Shown here: positions 37,169 to 47,909 of the stretch, one piece after another
Layout of the letters: every line of letters starts with the position of its first letter
Numbering within the stretch: the first letter of the stretch is position 1
Assembly (NCBI GenBank): GCA_008828725.1
Contig: MEHQ01000728.1
Location: 88,459-152,458, forward strand
Source of the DNA: Saccharina japonica
Taxonomy: Eukaryota; Sar; Phaeophyceae; Laminariales; Laminariaceae
Reading direction: 5' to 3'
DNA: 64,000 nt
Translations under genes and position numbers: made by a program
Notes under the pieces: model-generated
What the model saw: only the letters and a program-made list of their open reading frames with translations
Database searches by the model: none
What the model was told of the DNA's origin: nothing

Positions 37169-37452
37169 TACTGATTGTGCTTGGTACTCGATACAGCAGG
37201 TATGATGACGGTTTCATATATTGGGGAGTTCGTATACTTGGTGAGGCTTTATTGAGATAGAATTGAGTGCCAGGTTTCTTCCCACTCACTTGACTGACTT
37301 GACTTCCTTGACTTGCTCGCTGCGCCTCGATGGTGGTCTGCGAGGTCCGACGATAATATATACGTGGTTTATGTCTACATGAGGAGCGCTCCAGCTCCCT
37401 GACCCTGCCCGCCTGTGCTAGGCGCCGGCATGAGCCCGAGGTCGTATCAACA
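37169..37452 (+). repeat. 3' LTR
   Basis: 284 bp, identical to the 5' LTR apart from C for T at its third base. It is followed by the GTATC duplication and by satellite sequence. Confidence 0.9.
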
Positions 37453-37635
37453 GTATCGTGTACCAGAATGTAGGCAGGTCGTGGGCTCGGCGGGTATTTG
37501 GGTAGGTTGGCGTCGACAATTTTCTTCCCGACCAAGGATCGTTCATTGATGTGGGTATCGTTTCCGTGTACTCGTAGCTCTCTTGTTTTTTCTGAGGGAG
37601 GTGCAGGTACGACCTACTGATAGTTGGAGTGTGGG
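37453..37635. repeat. ~290-bp satellite, partial last unit
   Basis: The satellite resumes after the LTR element and stops at about 37,635, where Copia sequence begins abruptly. Confidence 0.85.
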
Positions 37636-40371
37636 CAGAGTTCGAGATGCCCGGCGTCGTCATGGTCGACAGCCACATGAAGTTTCCTACAGCCTCCCTT
37701 TACGGCCGGTGTCCTCCATGCTCGCCCTCCTCTCTTGGACCAGTTGCGGGGATGTCCGATGACGAATTCACGCCAAAACGATTCAACGCTCTCTCAATAT
37801 ACGCCTTCTGCGTAATCTTTAATGTCCCCAATTCCCAGTCGCGCTTGAAAGCACAGCCAGTGTACCAAGTTAGTTCTCGGGAGGTTATTCGTGGGAATGT
37901 CATATCTAACGCGGCTTGGGAGTCTCTGCATCTATCGTCCGATCCTGCAACCACGACGTGATCTAAATGAACGGCGATAATCAGTCATATCTCGCCGTCC
38001 ACAACCATGCGAAAAACATGTGCGGATCAGTCCTACACTGCTCCGTACCGTACTCTACCACTGTCTCTACAAAACAATCCGACCCACTGCCGTCTGCTCT
38101 GCTTTAGGCGATACAGTGATCGGTTGAGACGAACGATCCTTCCTGGCATGCCACCACACCCACCGGGTAGTTTCATCTATATATTATCTCGTAATCCAAC
38201 TTCGCGCGAAAGTAATCCTGAGCGACACCTATATGGTTTGTTTCAAGCTATGCTCGTTGAGAACAGCCGCCAGAAAATCAACTGACGCTAACGAGGGAGT
38301 CACTGCGACCGTGTGGAAGCAACCTACATCATGCGCCTGGCTAAACCCCTTAGCCACAAGTGTAGCTTTTGTCCGTACTATCAGGCATCCGTGTGCGCCT
38401 TGTCGGTAAGCACCCACTTCGCACCCACATATTTTCGTCCTTGCGGCGGTGTCGCATATTCGTATGTACCAGTCGTTTGAGACCGTCCAACTCAAGCATC
38501 ACGGCCTCGTGCCACGCCGCTTGATATCATGAACGCTCCACGTTTTCCGCGGACTGCGGGCGTGGCTCTACGACTGCCGGAAAACACTCAGGGTGCACAT
38601 GCTTAACTCCCCTTCGTTCTCCGCAGGACGTCCAGCCATAATGGCCATTGCGTCCTCCGTGGTCCAGGATGTACTCTGCAGGATACTCCCAGACTTCGTC
38701 CACTAGTACGCTGCCTTCCGCAAGCAGCGCATCCACAACCTCAGGGTTCATGCTTAGCTGCCGCGCCGGTTGCTTTCGGCCCTCCCTTCCGGGGTCGAGG
38801 GGGCGTCCGCTGCGCTCCCTTGAGATGAACCCATCATCTCGGCTTCTTCGGCCCTCCCTATCGGGGCCAAGGAGGCGTCCACCGCGTCTCCTTCAGACGA
38901 ACCGATCGTCTCGGCTGTGCCGTCGCCGGCATCACCGGCGGCTGGTGCCTGCTGCGTGAGCGCTTGCAAAAACACATCCAGATCAAAACCCCGCGTCGCG
39001 TCGAGGTCGTTCAGGTGAGTCAGATCGTCGTCCAGCTCATCTACCACCCCTCGCCACCTTGATCTGACGTGCTCTCGTCGTCTGCGACGGGCCCCCTCTC
39101 TTCCCTAGACGAGGAGTAATTCGTCTGGCCAGGTGCAGGTGGTGCAGGCGACACGCGTTGCTAGGTGGCGCCTCTAGTCAGCACTAGGTGTAGGGTAGGT
39201 AAAGCCACTCCTGTGCTTTCGCCTGTGGCTTATTCTCCCTATTTACCTTACAGTAGCCAGGCTTGAGGAAGGGTCAAAGTGCTACCGGGGGGGGGCTACC
39301 ATGCCACCATGCCACATCTCATACGACGACTCGCTCTCTGGGTTGGCGGTGATCGCTGTCGGTCCAAGTCATCGCACTCCCAGTGGGACAGTCCAGCCCA
39401 TAACGACGCAGTTACCGGTATTTGCGCGCCGGGAACAAAAATCACAAGCCTGGATTCGGCCAGCCATTGCGGCAGGCTCGATCAAACCTAGCGCGCCCTC
39501 TGCTACCCCGCTGAATTGGGGGCTGTCGACCGTCGTCAACTCCTGCTTGATACCTCTCGATCTACACAGATCTCCGAACTTCCTACCGTGACATTCTCTG
39601 CAGATTTATTGGGTGGGCCAGATGACAATGCCCCACCCAGGGCATTGCCAAAGCACCTGAGTGATATGACCACCCTCGCCAAAACAAATGAATGACAGAC
39701 GTCAATTAATTAGTAGCCGTGTTGGTTCCAGCCATCGTATGAAGAAGTAAGTGCGCGATGATCCACATCAGTGAGTACTAACATCCGTTACACCACAAGA
39801 TCCATACCCACCTAGGAAACCCGGGGAGGTATCCCGGATGTCCCCTGACGACCACAGCCATCAACATGTGATCGAACGATTACCACCTTGGAAGGGATAC
39901 CGTCTGCACGTGTATCCACAAAGAACGCGGCTCGAACGACTCCGCGACTTCCGACTTGTGGCTCATACAATACACCCACGTACGCCGTGAAAAGTCGTCG
40001 TGCGCTATGAGCGTGTGCCGTTTCCTCCCGATAGACTCTACCACCTTTGGCCCCTTCAAACCCTCAAAAACCCTCCCAGTTATACTGTCTCTCCTCTTGT
40101 GTGCGTGGACTGAATGATGCCTTTGCGAAGACCTTTCGCCATAGAGCACCCCTTGCACTCCAGCAGCTCCCCCCTCGAGGACGATCCCTTTCTGATCCAC
40201 GGCCTCGGCAGAGTAGAACCTCATGAGAGTGTTCAGTAGCGCGATGGAAGTCGTTGGTGTGAATCGTAGAGTTGTTGAGCGGTTGCTTCGGGGCGAGTAC
40301 AGCTCAGGGTTTTCCCCTATTAACACCACTGCTGTCGACCTTGTAGCCGTAAAGGCCGAAGAGGGTCCCAC
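37636..40371 (-). pseudogene. Dead Copia-type polyprotein (integrase to reverse transcriptase)
   Basis: Read on the - strand from 40,371. The integrase core includes HDDFSRRTWVYCM near 40,000, whose Asp is one catalytic residue; after it the frame shifts at about 39,920 and the second catalytic block is lost. An acidic linker follows at 39,047-38,527. The start of reverse transcriptase (TLVAKGFSQAHD) is at about 38,360. The region of the YVDD catalytic box at about 37,960 reads HLDH, so the active site is gone. The palm end is conserved (WYTGCAFKRDWELGTLKITQ, 37,850), then FMWLST near 37,675. The gag part and both LTRs are absent. Several frame shifts and stops confirm decay. Confidence 0.85.
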
Positions 40372-40513
40372 TACGGAAACACATGCAGTGCTCTGGCGCG
40401 ATTTCAGCGAATATCAACAGCAAATACAATTACGTATCGATTCGAGTATCGAACTGCATGTCGCCGAAGGAGTCTTAGATTAAAATTGACCACCCGCTTG
40501 GTGCTGTGTTGTC

Positions 40514-41142
40514 TTACCCAAACATGATATACATCAGCGGCGCGTAAGACGAGATGTAGATTTGAAGGCTGGCGCCGATCACGATCGCCCAGTCGTTGCC
40601 GCGTTGTCTCTTGGGGGTCTCGACCCGTGTGCTCGTGCTCGATCCAATGCAGTACGTCGCTACGTTCTCAGTACCCCCCCGCCACCCCTCACGACCTTCA
40701 GTATCTCGTCTATCGCCGTGTCTGCCAGCGACTTGCTCTATAGAGCACACCGCCGGAACGGAGTGCATAACGAAACGGTCGGGCAGTGCCACCGCGCGCA
40801 GGTGCTCCTGCAGGACGCCATCATACGCGATGCGGTATCCAAAATAAGGCGGGTCCATTTACATAGATAGCTGGCTCAGCAGGCGGGCGTCGTCAATGAG
40901 ACGTGGTATATTCTCCTTGCATGACAGCGCCTGGATGAGTCGCGGCTGTACGGGTCCCATCTGACTCTGAACGGCTGCGCACTTGACGCAACCACGCGAG
41001 ATGAAGCGTTACAATTCGGTGTCAATGTAGCAGGAATGCGCCCGCGAGGTACGGTCAGCGAATACCGTTCCTGGGAAATAATCCGCGTTATACGGGCAGC
41101 GATGTTCTCCGATGTGAGTCGACGAGGAAGTCGTTTACGCAA
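40514..41142 (-). pseudogene. Second tyrosine-recombinase remnant
   Basis: Three - strand stretches in different frames fit one recombinase. From 41,010 comes RGCVKCAAVQSQMGP and a LIQALSCKENIPRLIDDA block. At 40,855-40,760 is YFGYRIAYDGVLQEHLRAV, then PDRFVMHS. At 40,740-40,620 the pieces SKSLADTAIDEILK and GTENVATYCIG parallel the fragment at 30,905-31,069. The MHS matches the HxxR box, but frame shifts break it. The nucleophile area reads YCIG. It lies just upstream, in the same orientation, of the dead Copia. It is old and non-functional. Confidence 0.6.
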
Positions 41143-41473
41143 CCCCGCCGCGCACGTATAAGGCCAGTGTGTCGTGAAGCGGATGGCCTTGCAGGACTAA
41201 CCCGCCCCAAAATCAACGGCGTACCAACCGCAATGACACAGCGGAAGCAATAGTTGTGTAGTCACCACTGCCAGGACACAGCCGTGTCGGCAATGGCCAT
41301 GCGCCAACCGTTCTGCGACGCAGCATTGTCTGCACTAAGTTGTGTAGCAGCGGCGCGACCAAGTCCGCTACACGATAGCAGTGGTGCAGCCACGGTCTCT
41401 ACAAGACAGCGGTTCTCGCTAACAGCGGCGTGGCGACCACGAGGTCAGAACTACCTGTACATTAGTAGTGGTC

Positions 41474-41732
41474 TAGACGCGTGCTACGGTAGAGGTAGCC
41501 CTTTCTGGCTGAATCGTTTTCTGAACGATCGGGCTCCTTAACCCAAATTCGTCGGACTTTCATCCATTCTTGTGACGAAATATGTTTCAGAGTATACTTT
41601 GGTCATGAGGTTTCTCATCCGGCGGCCCTTGTATTTTCCTCCAAACTCATTTTTTCGGTCAAGGTATGACGCTCCATAAGTGAGGAGCTCAGAAAAAACA
41701 GGGTGCACCTCTCTATCGTAGCATGCGTCTCT
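41474..41732. mobile_element. MITE with GACGC ends, copy 2
   Basis: Ends TAGACGCGTGCTACGGTA and, in reverse, GAGACGCATGCTACGATA. It is opposite in orientation to the copy at 19,618. It contains AACCCAAATTCGTCGGACTT and ACTCATTTTTTCGGTC. CTAGA-like sequence flanks both sides. Confidence 0.8.
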
Positions 41733-41810
41733 AGAGGAGCGGCAACTATTGACAGTGGCGTCAGCAACAGCTGTGTACCTGGGTCCCAGAAGAGTTCACA
41801 ACAAAATATA

Positions 41811-42067
41811 ATCGTAGAGGAGGAATTTTTGGCTGAAGAGTTTTCTGAATGATCGAGCTCCTTAACCCAAATTCGTCGGACTTCTTCCATTCTTGTGTTG
41901 CCATTTTTTTCGTTGCATGCTCAGGCCATGGGATTCATCATCTGGTGGCACTTGAAATTTCCTCCAAAATCATTTTTGTTTTACTTACTATTAGCATAGA
42001 GCTCCCCAAGTAAGGAGCCTCAGAAAACTCTGTAACATGGTGCCCACCTCTACGGTAGCAAGCGTCA
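41811..42067. mobile_element. MITE with GACGC ends, copy 3
   Basis: The left end is shortened to CGTAGAGG; the right end reads TACGGTAGCAAGCGTC. The interior matches copy 2 in the same orientation, only about 80 bp away from it. More diverged than copies 1 and 2. Confidence 0.75.
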
Positions 42068-42883
42068 CACGAAACCGTTCGCCGCGGTCCAGGTAACGGG
42101 ACAATTGGAACTCATCGTGTGTTACGGACTCACGCAGTATCAACCGCATGAAAAATGCCATCGTTAAAGCTTCCACAGGATGGACCCCCGTCGGCGCAAG
42201 GATACGCTCCGAAATTTCTGCCTAGCGCGCATCTCAAAACCCTCTCCCCGCCCCACGAAAAACGCCATATGGGGGCATGGTCAACCAAAACCGATAGAAA
42301 CGCCTCATTCATCCCCAGCCTGTCGGAAAACCGAAAACGCGCGCGATGCATCCATTCCGATAGCTGCCGTGCTTACGTTGGTGACAGTGACGCACCGCAC
42401 CACATGCTAACGGATGAATGTAGGCCAGCCCGTTGAAAAGGAGGTACGTCCCACGCAGGTCCTAAACCACCGACGCGAAAAGTCGAGAGACGAAAAGCTC
42501 TGTCGCGTCGAGTCACGCTGCGAACTTGAATCGCAGGCGCCGCCACAATAAGCGCGTAGCCTATTGAAAAAGGGGTTATATCCCACGCATATCCTATATA
42601 TACAAAACACCGCCGGCAATGTTTTTACCGGCGCGAAGTTTTACGATAAATGTTCCATCGCGTCGCGGCTTGACCTGCGATCACGAGCGCATCGACGCAA
42701 AGCGGCTCGTCCCCTCCCCACCCTTTCTCGCGCGTTGCCTCTGAGTGTCGCTACTGTTCTTCCGGCCCGTCTTCTCCCGGTGCGAGCACGAGAGGTTTGG
42801 CTCGGACTATCCGCATGTCCTGCATCGGCTTGTCCTCCGAGTTTACCGCCACCATGCCCATCCGCCGAACCACCTTGCAACCA
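42068..42883. other. No gene recognised
   Basis: A phrase like GTTGAAAAGGAGGTACGTCCCACGCAGGTCC at 42,431 recurs in diverged form at 42,562. Frames on the + strand are short and without domains. Confidence 0.35.
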
Positions 42884-43085
42884 ACAGTCAAGCCGGGGTG
42901 CGATCAACGATCAAATCGGGGGGCGGTCAACGGTCAAGTCGGGGTGCGGTCAACGGTCAAATCGGGGTGTGATCAACCATCAAATCGGGGTGTGATCAAC
43001 GGTCAAGTCGGGGTGTGATCAACGGTTCAAGTCCGGGTGTGATCAACGCCCCAAGTCGGGATGCGAACAACCGGTCACGGGCGTT
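42884..43085 (+). repeat. Tandem repeat, ~20-22-bp unit
   Basis: About nine units of the form GATCAACGGTCAAGTCGGGGTGT with small variations. An open frame runs through it but simply mirrors the repeat. Confidence 0.85.
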
Positions 43086-44289
43086 ACATTATGGTCAAGG
43101 CGGTCCGGGTCGAGACCTAACAACTTCAAATCCTGTAGTGAGTGGGGGCTCTCATGACAACGAAGGCCGCATCGCGCTTACACAAAACGTATGAAGAACG
43201 ATGTACGATACTCGTATATATGTGTTTCTACAATCGGGCGGGAGTTCTCTTCTTGGGACCGCAGAGGGGGGACGTGACAAAAATAGATGGCAACAACAGC
43301 GTCGAACACACAAAGCAGCCCGGACTGTTGGGGGTGGGTGGTGGCGCCTGCTGTACCCGAGCAACAGCGCGAAGAGTAGCACGACACACGCGCAGGCATG
43401 ATACTGCTCGCACTGCAGCGCGCTCTCACAAGACGGCTGGTGAACACCACCCTTTTCAGTTGTTTTGGCTGCTACACCTGAGTCTCAAAAGGGGCCCAAA
43501 TCGAGGGGGTGCTGACTACCACTTACTCGAGAAAATGGCCTGACATACAGTACCCTGTGTACGAGACGAACAAAAAACTAACCCGAACCCTAAGCCAATC
43601 AGATCAGACCAAAATCAACCATTGCTTAGCGTTACCCTCCTTTGTCTCGTACACAGTGAACCTCAACCATAGTAGTCTCGGATAAGGGGTAAGCTCTACT
43701 GCCCAAAAGACTTTATGTGAAGACAACCACAAGACCAGGAAACAAGAACGAAAGCAACAACAACAACAACAGTGTATGCGCCGCGATTCTGTCGTGGGCT
43801 CGACGCATCAAAAGCGTCCGCGCGGGAACGGCCTTCGGACCCTCACTGAGGGAGAAGAGGAGGGGATGAGTCTCTGATGCCCCCCACGGTCGAGGGAGCG
43901 GCGGTGGTGTCGAGAACCGAGTTTTGGCTCAATTTCACGGAATAACAAGGGTCGCGGCCTGCGCTCTCTGCACTTCAATAACATCCTACACTACAGTGCA
44001 GACGAGGGTATTACTGTGCTGGTACATGTCTAACTTGTCCGGTGACACTCGTGAAAAAATCATGAAAAAATATCTATAAATACGTCAGCTGTGAATTCGA
44101 CCGATGAAAGTGGATGAAAATCTCCGTAGACCGTGTGTGCCGCCGGCCTCGTACCAATATCTCGTCGATCGACAAAGGATGGTACCACCAATTTTTGTCC
44201 CTTGCGGTCTCAGCGGCTGTCGGTTCCAAAACAAGGGGGGTATACCACTCGCTTGCCGCGGCAATGAGCATACGGTCGGGGGACTCCCG
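43086..44289. other. No gene recognised
   Basis: Includes short telomere-like phrases (ACCCGAACCCTAAGCC at about 43,582) and a brief CAACAA array near 43,757. It could hold the missing last exon of the cyclophilin gene, but none was identified. Confidence 0.35.
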
Positions 44290-44341
44290 TCCTTCCCTCC
44301 CTCCCTCCCTCCCTCCCTCCCTCCCTCCCTCCCTCCCTCCC
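44290..44341 (+). repeat. (TCCC)n microsatellite
   Basis: About 12 CCCT units, directly followed by the dispersed repeat at 44,342. Confidence 0.95.
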
Positions 44342-44400
44342 CGTCTCGAAAGGGATGCGTGGTCAATGGTCAAATGACTAAGGCAAGCAACAAATGAGCC
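44342..44400 (+). repeat. Dispersed repeat R5, copy 1
   Basis: CGTCTCGAAAGGGATGCGTG followed by GTCAATGGTCAAATGACTAA and ending CAAATGAG. It recurs at 63,781-63,850 and 63,921-63,992. In all three places it sits beside C-rich simple sequence. Confidence 0.75.
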
Positions 44401-44664
44401 TCCCCCCTCCTCCGTCCCTCGCCAAGGAGTGAAGTCGTCTCGCGCGGAGCCTTTCACCGGTTGCACGGCGGACGTTATCCAACGTCGCTTCGGGCATTGG
44501 TTTCGGGGACTTTTGCCGGGCAGAGCTTTGGTAATTACTTCGAAGGCGAAATGGGCACAAATACGATGTTACATCGGGTACACAGTAGTAATACATACGT
44601 GCCGTTTCGTGACGGGGTTTGTTCACGTTCGGAGGCGTTTTTTTCTTTCTCTCTCTCTCTGCAC

Positions 44665-45472
44665 CTTCATTCCTGAGGAAATTCGCCCCAAAATGGTGTG
44701 CTTCCCGTCCAGCCACGGCGTAGGCCCGAGGGTGACGAAGAACTGAAAAAAACGAAAACGAAGAAAACGAATAAAACAAACGAAAAAAAAAACGACGACG
44801 ACGACGGCGGCGGCGACTTAATTAGCGCCGGTCATATAATTCGATGGGACGGTGACCAGCAAAAGTGGTGCCGTATATACGGCAGTAGCAGCAGCGGCGG
44901 CGGCGGCGGCGGAAGCGGCGGTGACAACGAAGATTGTATTATCCCGCGCAGCCTACGAAAAAACAAATGTGCCGGGCCCTAAAATCCGTGGTGTGTGCGC
45001 CAATAAGACGGGGTGTCTTGTTTGCGACCACATTTGAGCCGATGTGCGGGGATCGTTTTCCAGGCAGCATACCGGTCGCGCCGGTAGTCTATAGTGGTCA
45101 GCTTCAAAGGATCGTACTAGCATTGGTACCTGAGTTCGAATCCCACCGTGGTGAGATTTTGATTTTATTTGCAAAAACACAAAGAAAGGAACCAATTGCT
45201 GAGAATCGCGCGATTAAGCACCGATAAGTTGCTCGCCATATTTTCCTCCGAGTAAAAATGGACACAATATGTGTCTTGATATGCGTAGCAGGCACAGCTC
45301 TGCACATGACAGCGCCGTTTCTGCCCGCCACTGCTGCACCTGCTGCGCGTACTGTGCCGCGAAAAAGGGCGACCGCCGCCGAGGCGATCATTAGACACGG
45401 TCGAAGAAAACGCCTTGCTTTCAAACGCATACCCGGCACAAACAAAACCCCTCAGGCGTCTTTGAGACAACC

Positions 45473-45506
<34 letters not shown>

Positions 45507-45981
45507 GACACACAGACAGACAGACAGGCATACCGGCATACAGAAATACCGCGGCAAGCTCAATCAAACGCGTTGAACCCCGACGCGCACAACGAGCACA
45601 CAAACACAAAGGCACACAACATAAACAGACCTATACCCAATAAAAAAGCAACGGTGCTGAGACCGAAACGATCGCCCTAACCTTAACCCTAACCCTATCC
45701 ATTAAAAAACAACGCTGCAGAGACCGGTATGGCCAATCTAACCCTAACGCCCAGCCTAACCCAAAATTATAACCCGGACACACACCTGCGACCCGTTCGT
45801 GTTTGGGCCAGCGTTAGCCATGGAGACGACGCCCGCGCCGGTGTGCTTGAGGTCCCGTCGGATTTCGTCCTCGAATTTCCCACCGAAGGACGACTCGCCC
45901 CCCCGCCCCGTTCCTGTCGGATCGCCTCCTTGCACCATGAAATCCTTGATCACTCGGTGGAATATCGTGTTGTCGTAGTAG
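44665..45981 (-). CDS. Cyclophilin peptidyl-prolyl isomerase, PPIL1-like (two exons, ends missing)
   Basis: Exon 45,981-45,786 (196 nt) and exon 44,742-44,665 (78 nt) join in phase across a 1,043-bp GT-AG intron with the acceptor tract TTTCGTTTTTTTCAG. The first reads [30 protein letters not shown], then KFEDEI, LKHTGAG and [12 protein letters not shown]. The second reads [20 protein letters not shown] then SSGMK. All the usual cyclophilin active-site residues are present: Arg of FHR, Phe-Met-x-Gln of DFMVQ, Ala-Asn of MANA, Gln-Phe of SQFF and Trp-Leu-x-x-x-His of PWLDGKH. LKHTGAG and GPNTNGSQ resemble the PPIL1/CYP18-2 group, which works in the spliceosome; that subfamily call is moderate. 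The N-terminal exon(s) above 45,981 and the last about 30 residues below 44,665 were not found. Confidence 0.9.
45078..45154 (+). ncRNA. tRNA-like sequence (possible SINE head or tRNA relic)
   Basis: In the cyclophilin intron, on the opposite strand. TAGTCTATAGTGGTCAGC resembles a pol III A box, and GAGTTCGAATCCCACC a B box, at tRNA-like spacing. TTTT follows soon after. The acceptor, anticodon and T stems do not pair well, so it is not a functional tRNA. Confidence 0.35.
45474..45531 (+). repeat. (GACA)n microsatellite
   Basis: About 12 GACA units with an interruption, in the intron of the cyclophilin gene. Confidence 0.9.
45676..45770 (+). repeat. Degenerate telomere-like stretch
   Basis: CCCTAACCTTAACCCTAACCC followed, about 45 bp later, by TAACCCTAACGCCCAGCCTA. 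It lies next to the cyclophilin exon, inside its intron. Confidence 0.7.
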
Positions 45982-47802
45982 CTGCGGCGGGTGGGTGTTG
46001 TGGGGAGGGAAGGAGGGCGGGAGGGTCCAAAATAGGGGAAGTTTCTTAGCGTGCAAGTTGCGGTTCCTATGAAAATGGCGGGAGGTTAGCAGAGTCGAGG
46101 CCCGACATGGCAGATGCATACGCGACTGGCGAGGTAGATTGCCGTGGGCAGCAGCCTCGTTTGGTCGAGCGTAAGGCGCGTGCGATAGACGTGAGTAAAC
46201 AGAGAAATTTGCGTCGTTTGCAGCGCGCCCGTAAGGCGGGCGAGTCGCCACCGCCGCCGCCGCCACAGCCACAACGCCCCCCACCACCGCTGCTTAAAAG
46301 GTGCCCTGCAACGTGAGGCTGGCTGGCGTGTTATTCGCGCCCTGTCCACCTCTCGTGGTGGTGGTGGTGGTGGTGGTGGTGGTGGTGGCGGCGGCGGCGG
46401 TGGTGGTAGTAGCGGTGGTGGTGGTGTTGGTGGCGTTGGTTTTGGTGTTGATATTTCTGTTGTGCTTTTTCCGAAGGGGTGTAACTTGCCACGCGATAAA
46501 GAGAAGATTGTGACCGATCATGTTGGCATGCTACTGACGTGAGGTCTTCACGCGCCGTCTATACGGTTTACCGGGTGCCGCTGCCACAGATCGGGGTCGA
46601 TATGCGCGCCTACTGCTGCTGTGTTTTAAGTCCTGGTGTATAATAATAATAGTACTGTACGTACATCTGATGATACCATTAATAACACTACTACGAGTAT
46701 CTTCCAAGCACCGCATTAATAGCGGTGTATTAAGAGCACTGCTGTACAAAAAAAGTAGAATTCCAACACGCCTGCCGCCCGTCGGCTTCGGTCGAGCCTC
46801 CCACACTCGTCGTCATCGAGTGTGTACAAGTGCATAGGGGGGTTGGGGGCGCTTCAGCAGCAGCAACATAGACTGCAACAGCATGTCCAGCAACAGCAGC
46901 AGCAGCTGCAGAGCGGCGGAGGCGACAGCTGCAGCACGGGCAGGAGGCAGTAGAAAAAATGGCACGCTTACCGTACAGCGCACGCACCATCAACACCAAG
47001 GCCCAGGAAAATCCGCAAAACAGAACCAGGGTACCAGACATCTACCAGGTATAGACTTACTTACTAATATCTCGCCCAGGGATTGCTCATCCCTGGCCTC
47101 TCAGAGCTCCCACTTTGAACGCCGCCTCCTTTCATTACTTGGTCATCTCTTTGTTCCGTATATACTTTAGTTGAGAGGCTTCTTCCTCTTTCAGTTTTGG
47201 GTTCGTGCGGGTGCCCAGAGAGCACGGCAGCGCGGGCGAGCCCGGCACCATCGCCGCTATGGGAGGGCGCTGGCCAGTAGAGGGGGGGACGGAAGGAGCG
47301 CGGTCGCCTTTTTCGTGGCTAGGCGTGGCGTGTCCATCGAGACACGAGGGAAGCATGAAGGGTCTTTGTCTGCGTTGCTGCTTGCTGTATCAATCCAGTA
47401 TGTCATAATTATAAAGGTCGTTTATTAGTGTAAAAGAACATTCAAGCGGTGCTTATTTTTCGGAACACACACCAATTTTTTTAATCAGAGAGTGACAGCA
47501 AGGCGGTTTGAACACCATCATGCTCGAGCGGGCGAACGAGGGCCACGGTGAGCACCGGGCTTCACGCGATGCGGGCCACGGGGCTCACTGGGGCAGAGAG
47601 GTAGTAAAGCTCGACCCGGGCCGAATCGATGGCGAGGTGATCGCGGGGTGGCTGGAAGTGTCTAGGTTGTCATTTCGCGACAGCAGTCGTTTTAACTTTT
47701 TTGTTTTTTGAGTGGCGCGATCACGATACGACGAAAAAAGTTCGTACGTATGTCATTCGAAGTGCTACTGCTGTTACTGCTGTTGTTGCTTGCCGTTTTT
47801 GT
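45982..47802. other. Upstream of the cyclophilin exon, no gene recognised
   Basis: Contains a CCG array (46,250-46,275), a GGT/GGC array (46,355-46,430), and CAG-rich sequence at 46,855-46,915. The missing 5' exon(s) of the cyclophilin gene should lie here or beyond. A - strand piece at about 47,590-47,650 ending in a good GTGAGC donor has ELYY-like residues, but the match is too weak to call. Confidence 0.35.
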
Positions 47803-47909
47803 TCGAGTACGAGTACGAGTTCGAGTATAATACGAGTACGAGTACGAGTCGAGTACGAGTACGAGTCGAGTACGAGTACGAGTCGAGTACGAGTCGAGTA
47901 CGAGTACGA
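47803..47909 (+). repeat. (GAGTAC)n / (CGAGTA)n microsatellite
   Basis: About 17 units of GAGTAC mixed with GAGTC. The word TACGAGTA produced here is also common as single copies elsewhere in the window. Confidence 0.9.

Larger units (their letters stand above)
32576..37452 (+). mobile_element. Non-autonomous LTR retrotransposon, 4,877 bp
   Basis: Two 284-bp direct repeats (32,576-32,859 and 37,169-37,452) differ at one visible position. GTATC flanks both ends (32,571-32,575 and 37,453-37,457), and the satellite sequence continues in register on both sides, giving the empty site. A purine-rich tract (GCAGGGAGGA) ends at 37,168, immediately before the 3' LTR, as expected for second-strand priming. 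The LTR ends ...TATCAACA; the start (TATTGATT or TACTGATT) is its near inverse but lacks the usual TG. The interior encodes only a broken gag-like region, with no protease, reverse transcriptase or integrase. It would need enzymes from another element. The tiny LTR divergence indicates recent insertion. Confidence 0.9.

Noticed and set aside
42564-42995. 143-codon gene ending in tandem repeats
   Set aside because: The C-terminal half only mirrors the 20-22-bp tandem repeat, and the N-terminal half has no domain or splice support.
45084-45154. Functional tRNA gene
   Set aside because: Acceptor, anticodon and T stems have several mismatches; kept only as a tRNA-like relic.
45165-45563. Protein with Val-Cys-Leu-Ser repeats on the - strand
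   Set aside because: It is a translation of the (GACA)n microsatellite inside the cyclophilin intron.
47590-47650. N-terminal exon of the cyclophilin on the - strand
   Set aside because: An ELYY-like string with a GTGAGC donor is suggestive, but the neighbouring residues do not fit and the intervening exon could not be found.
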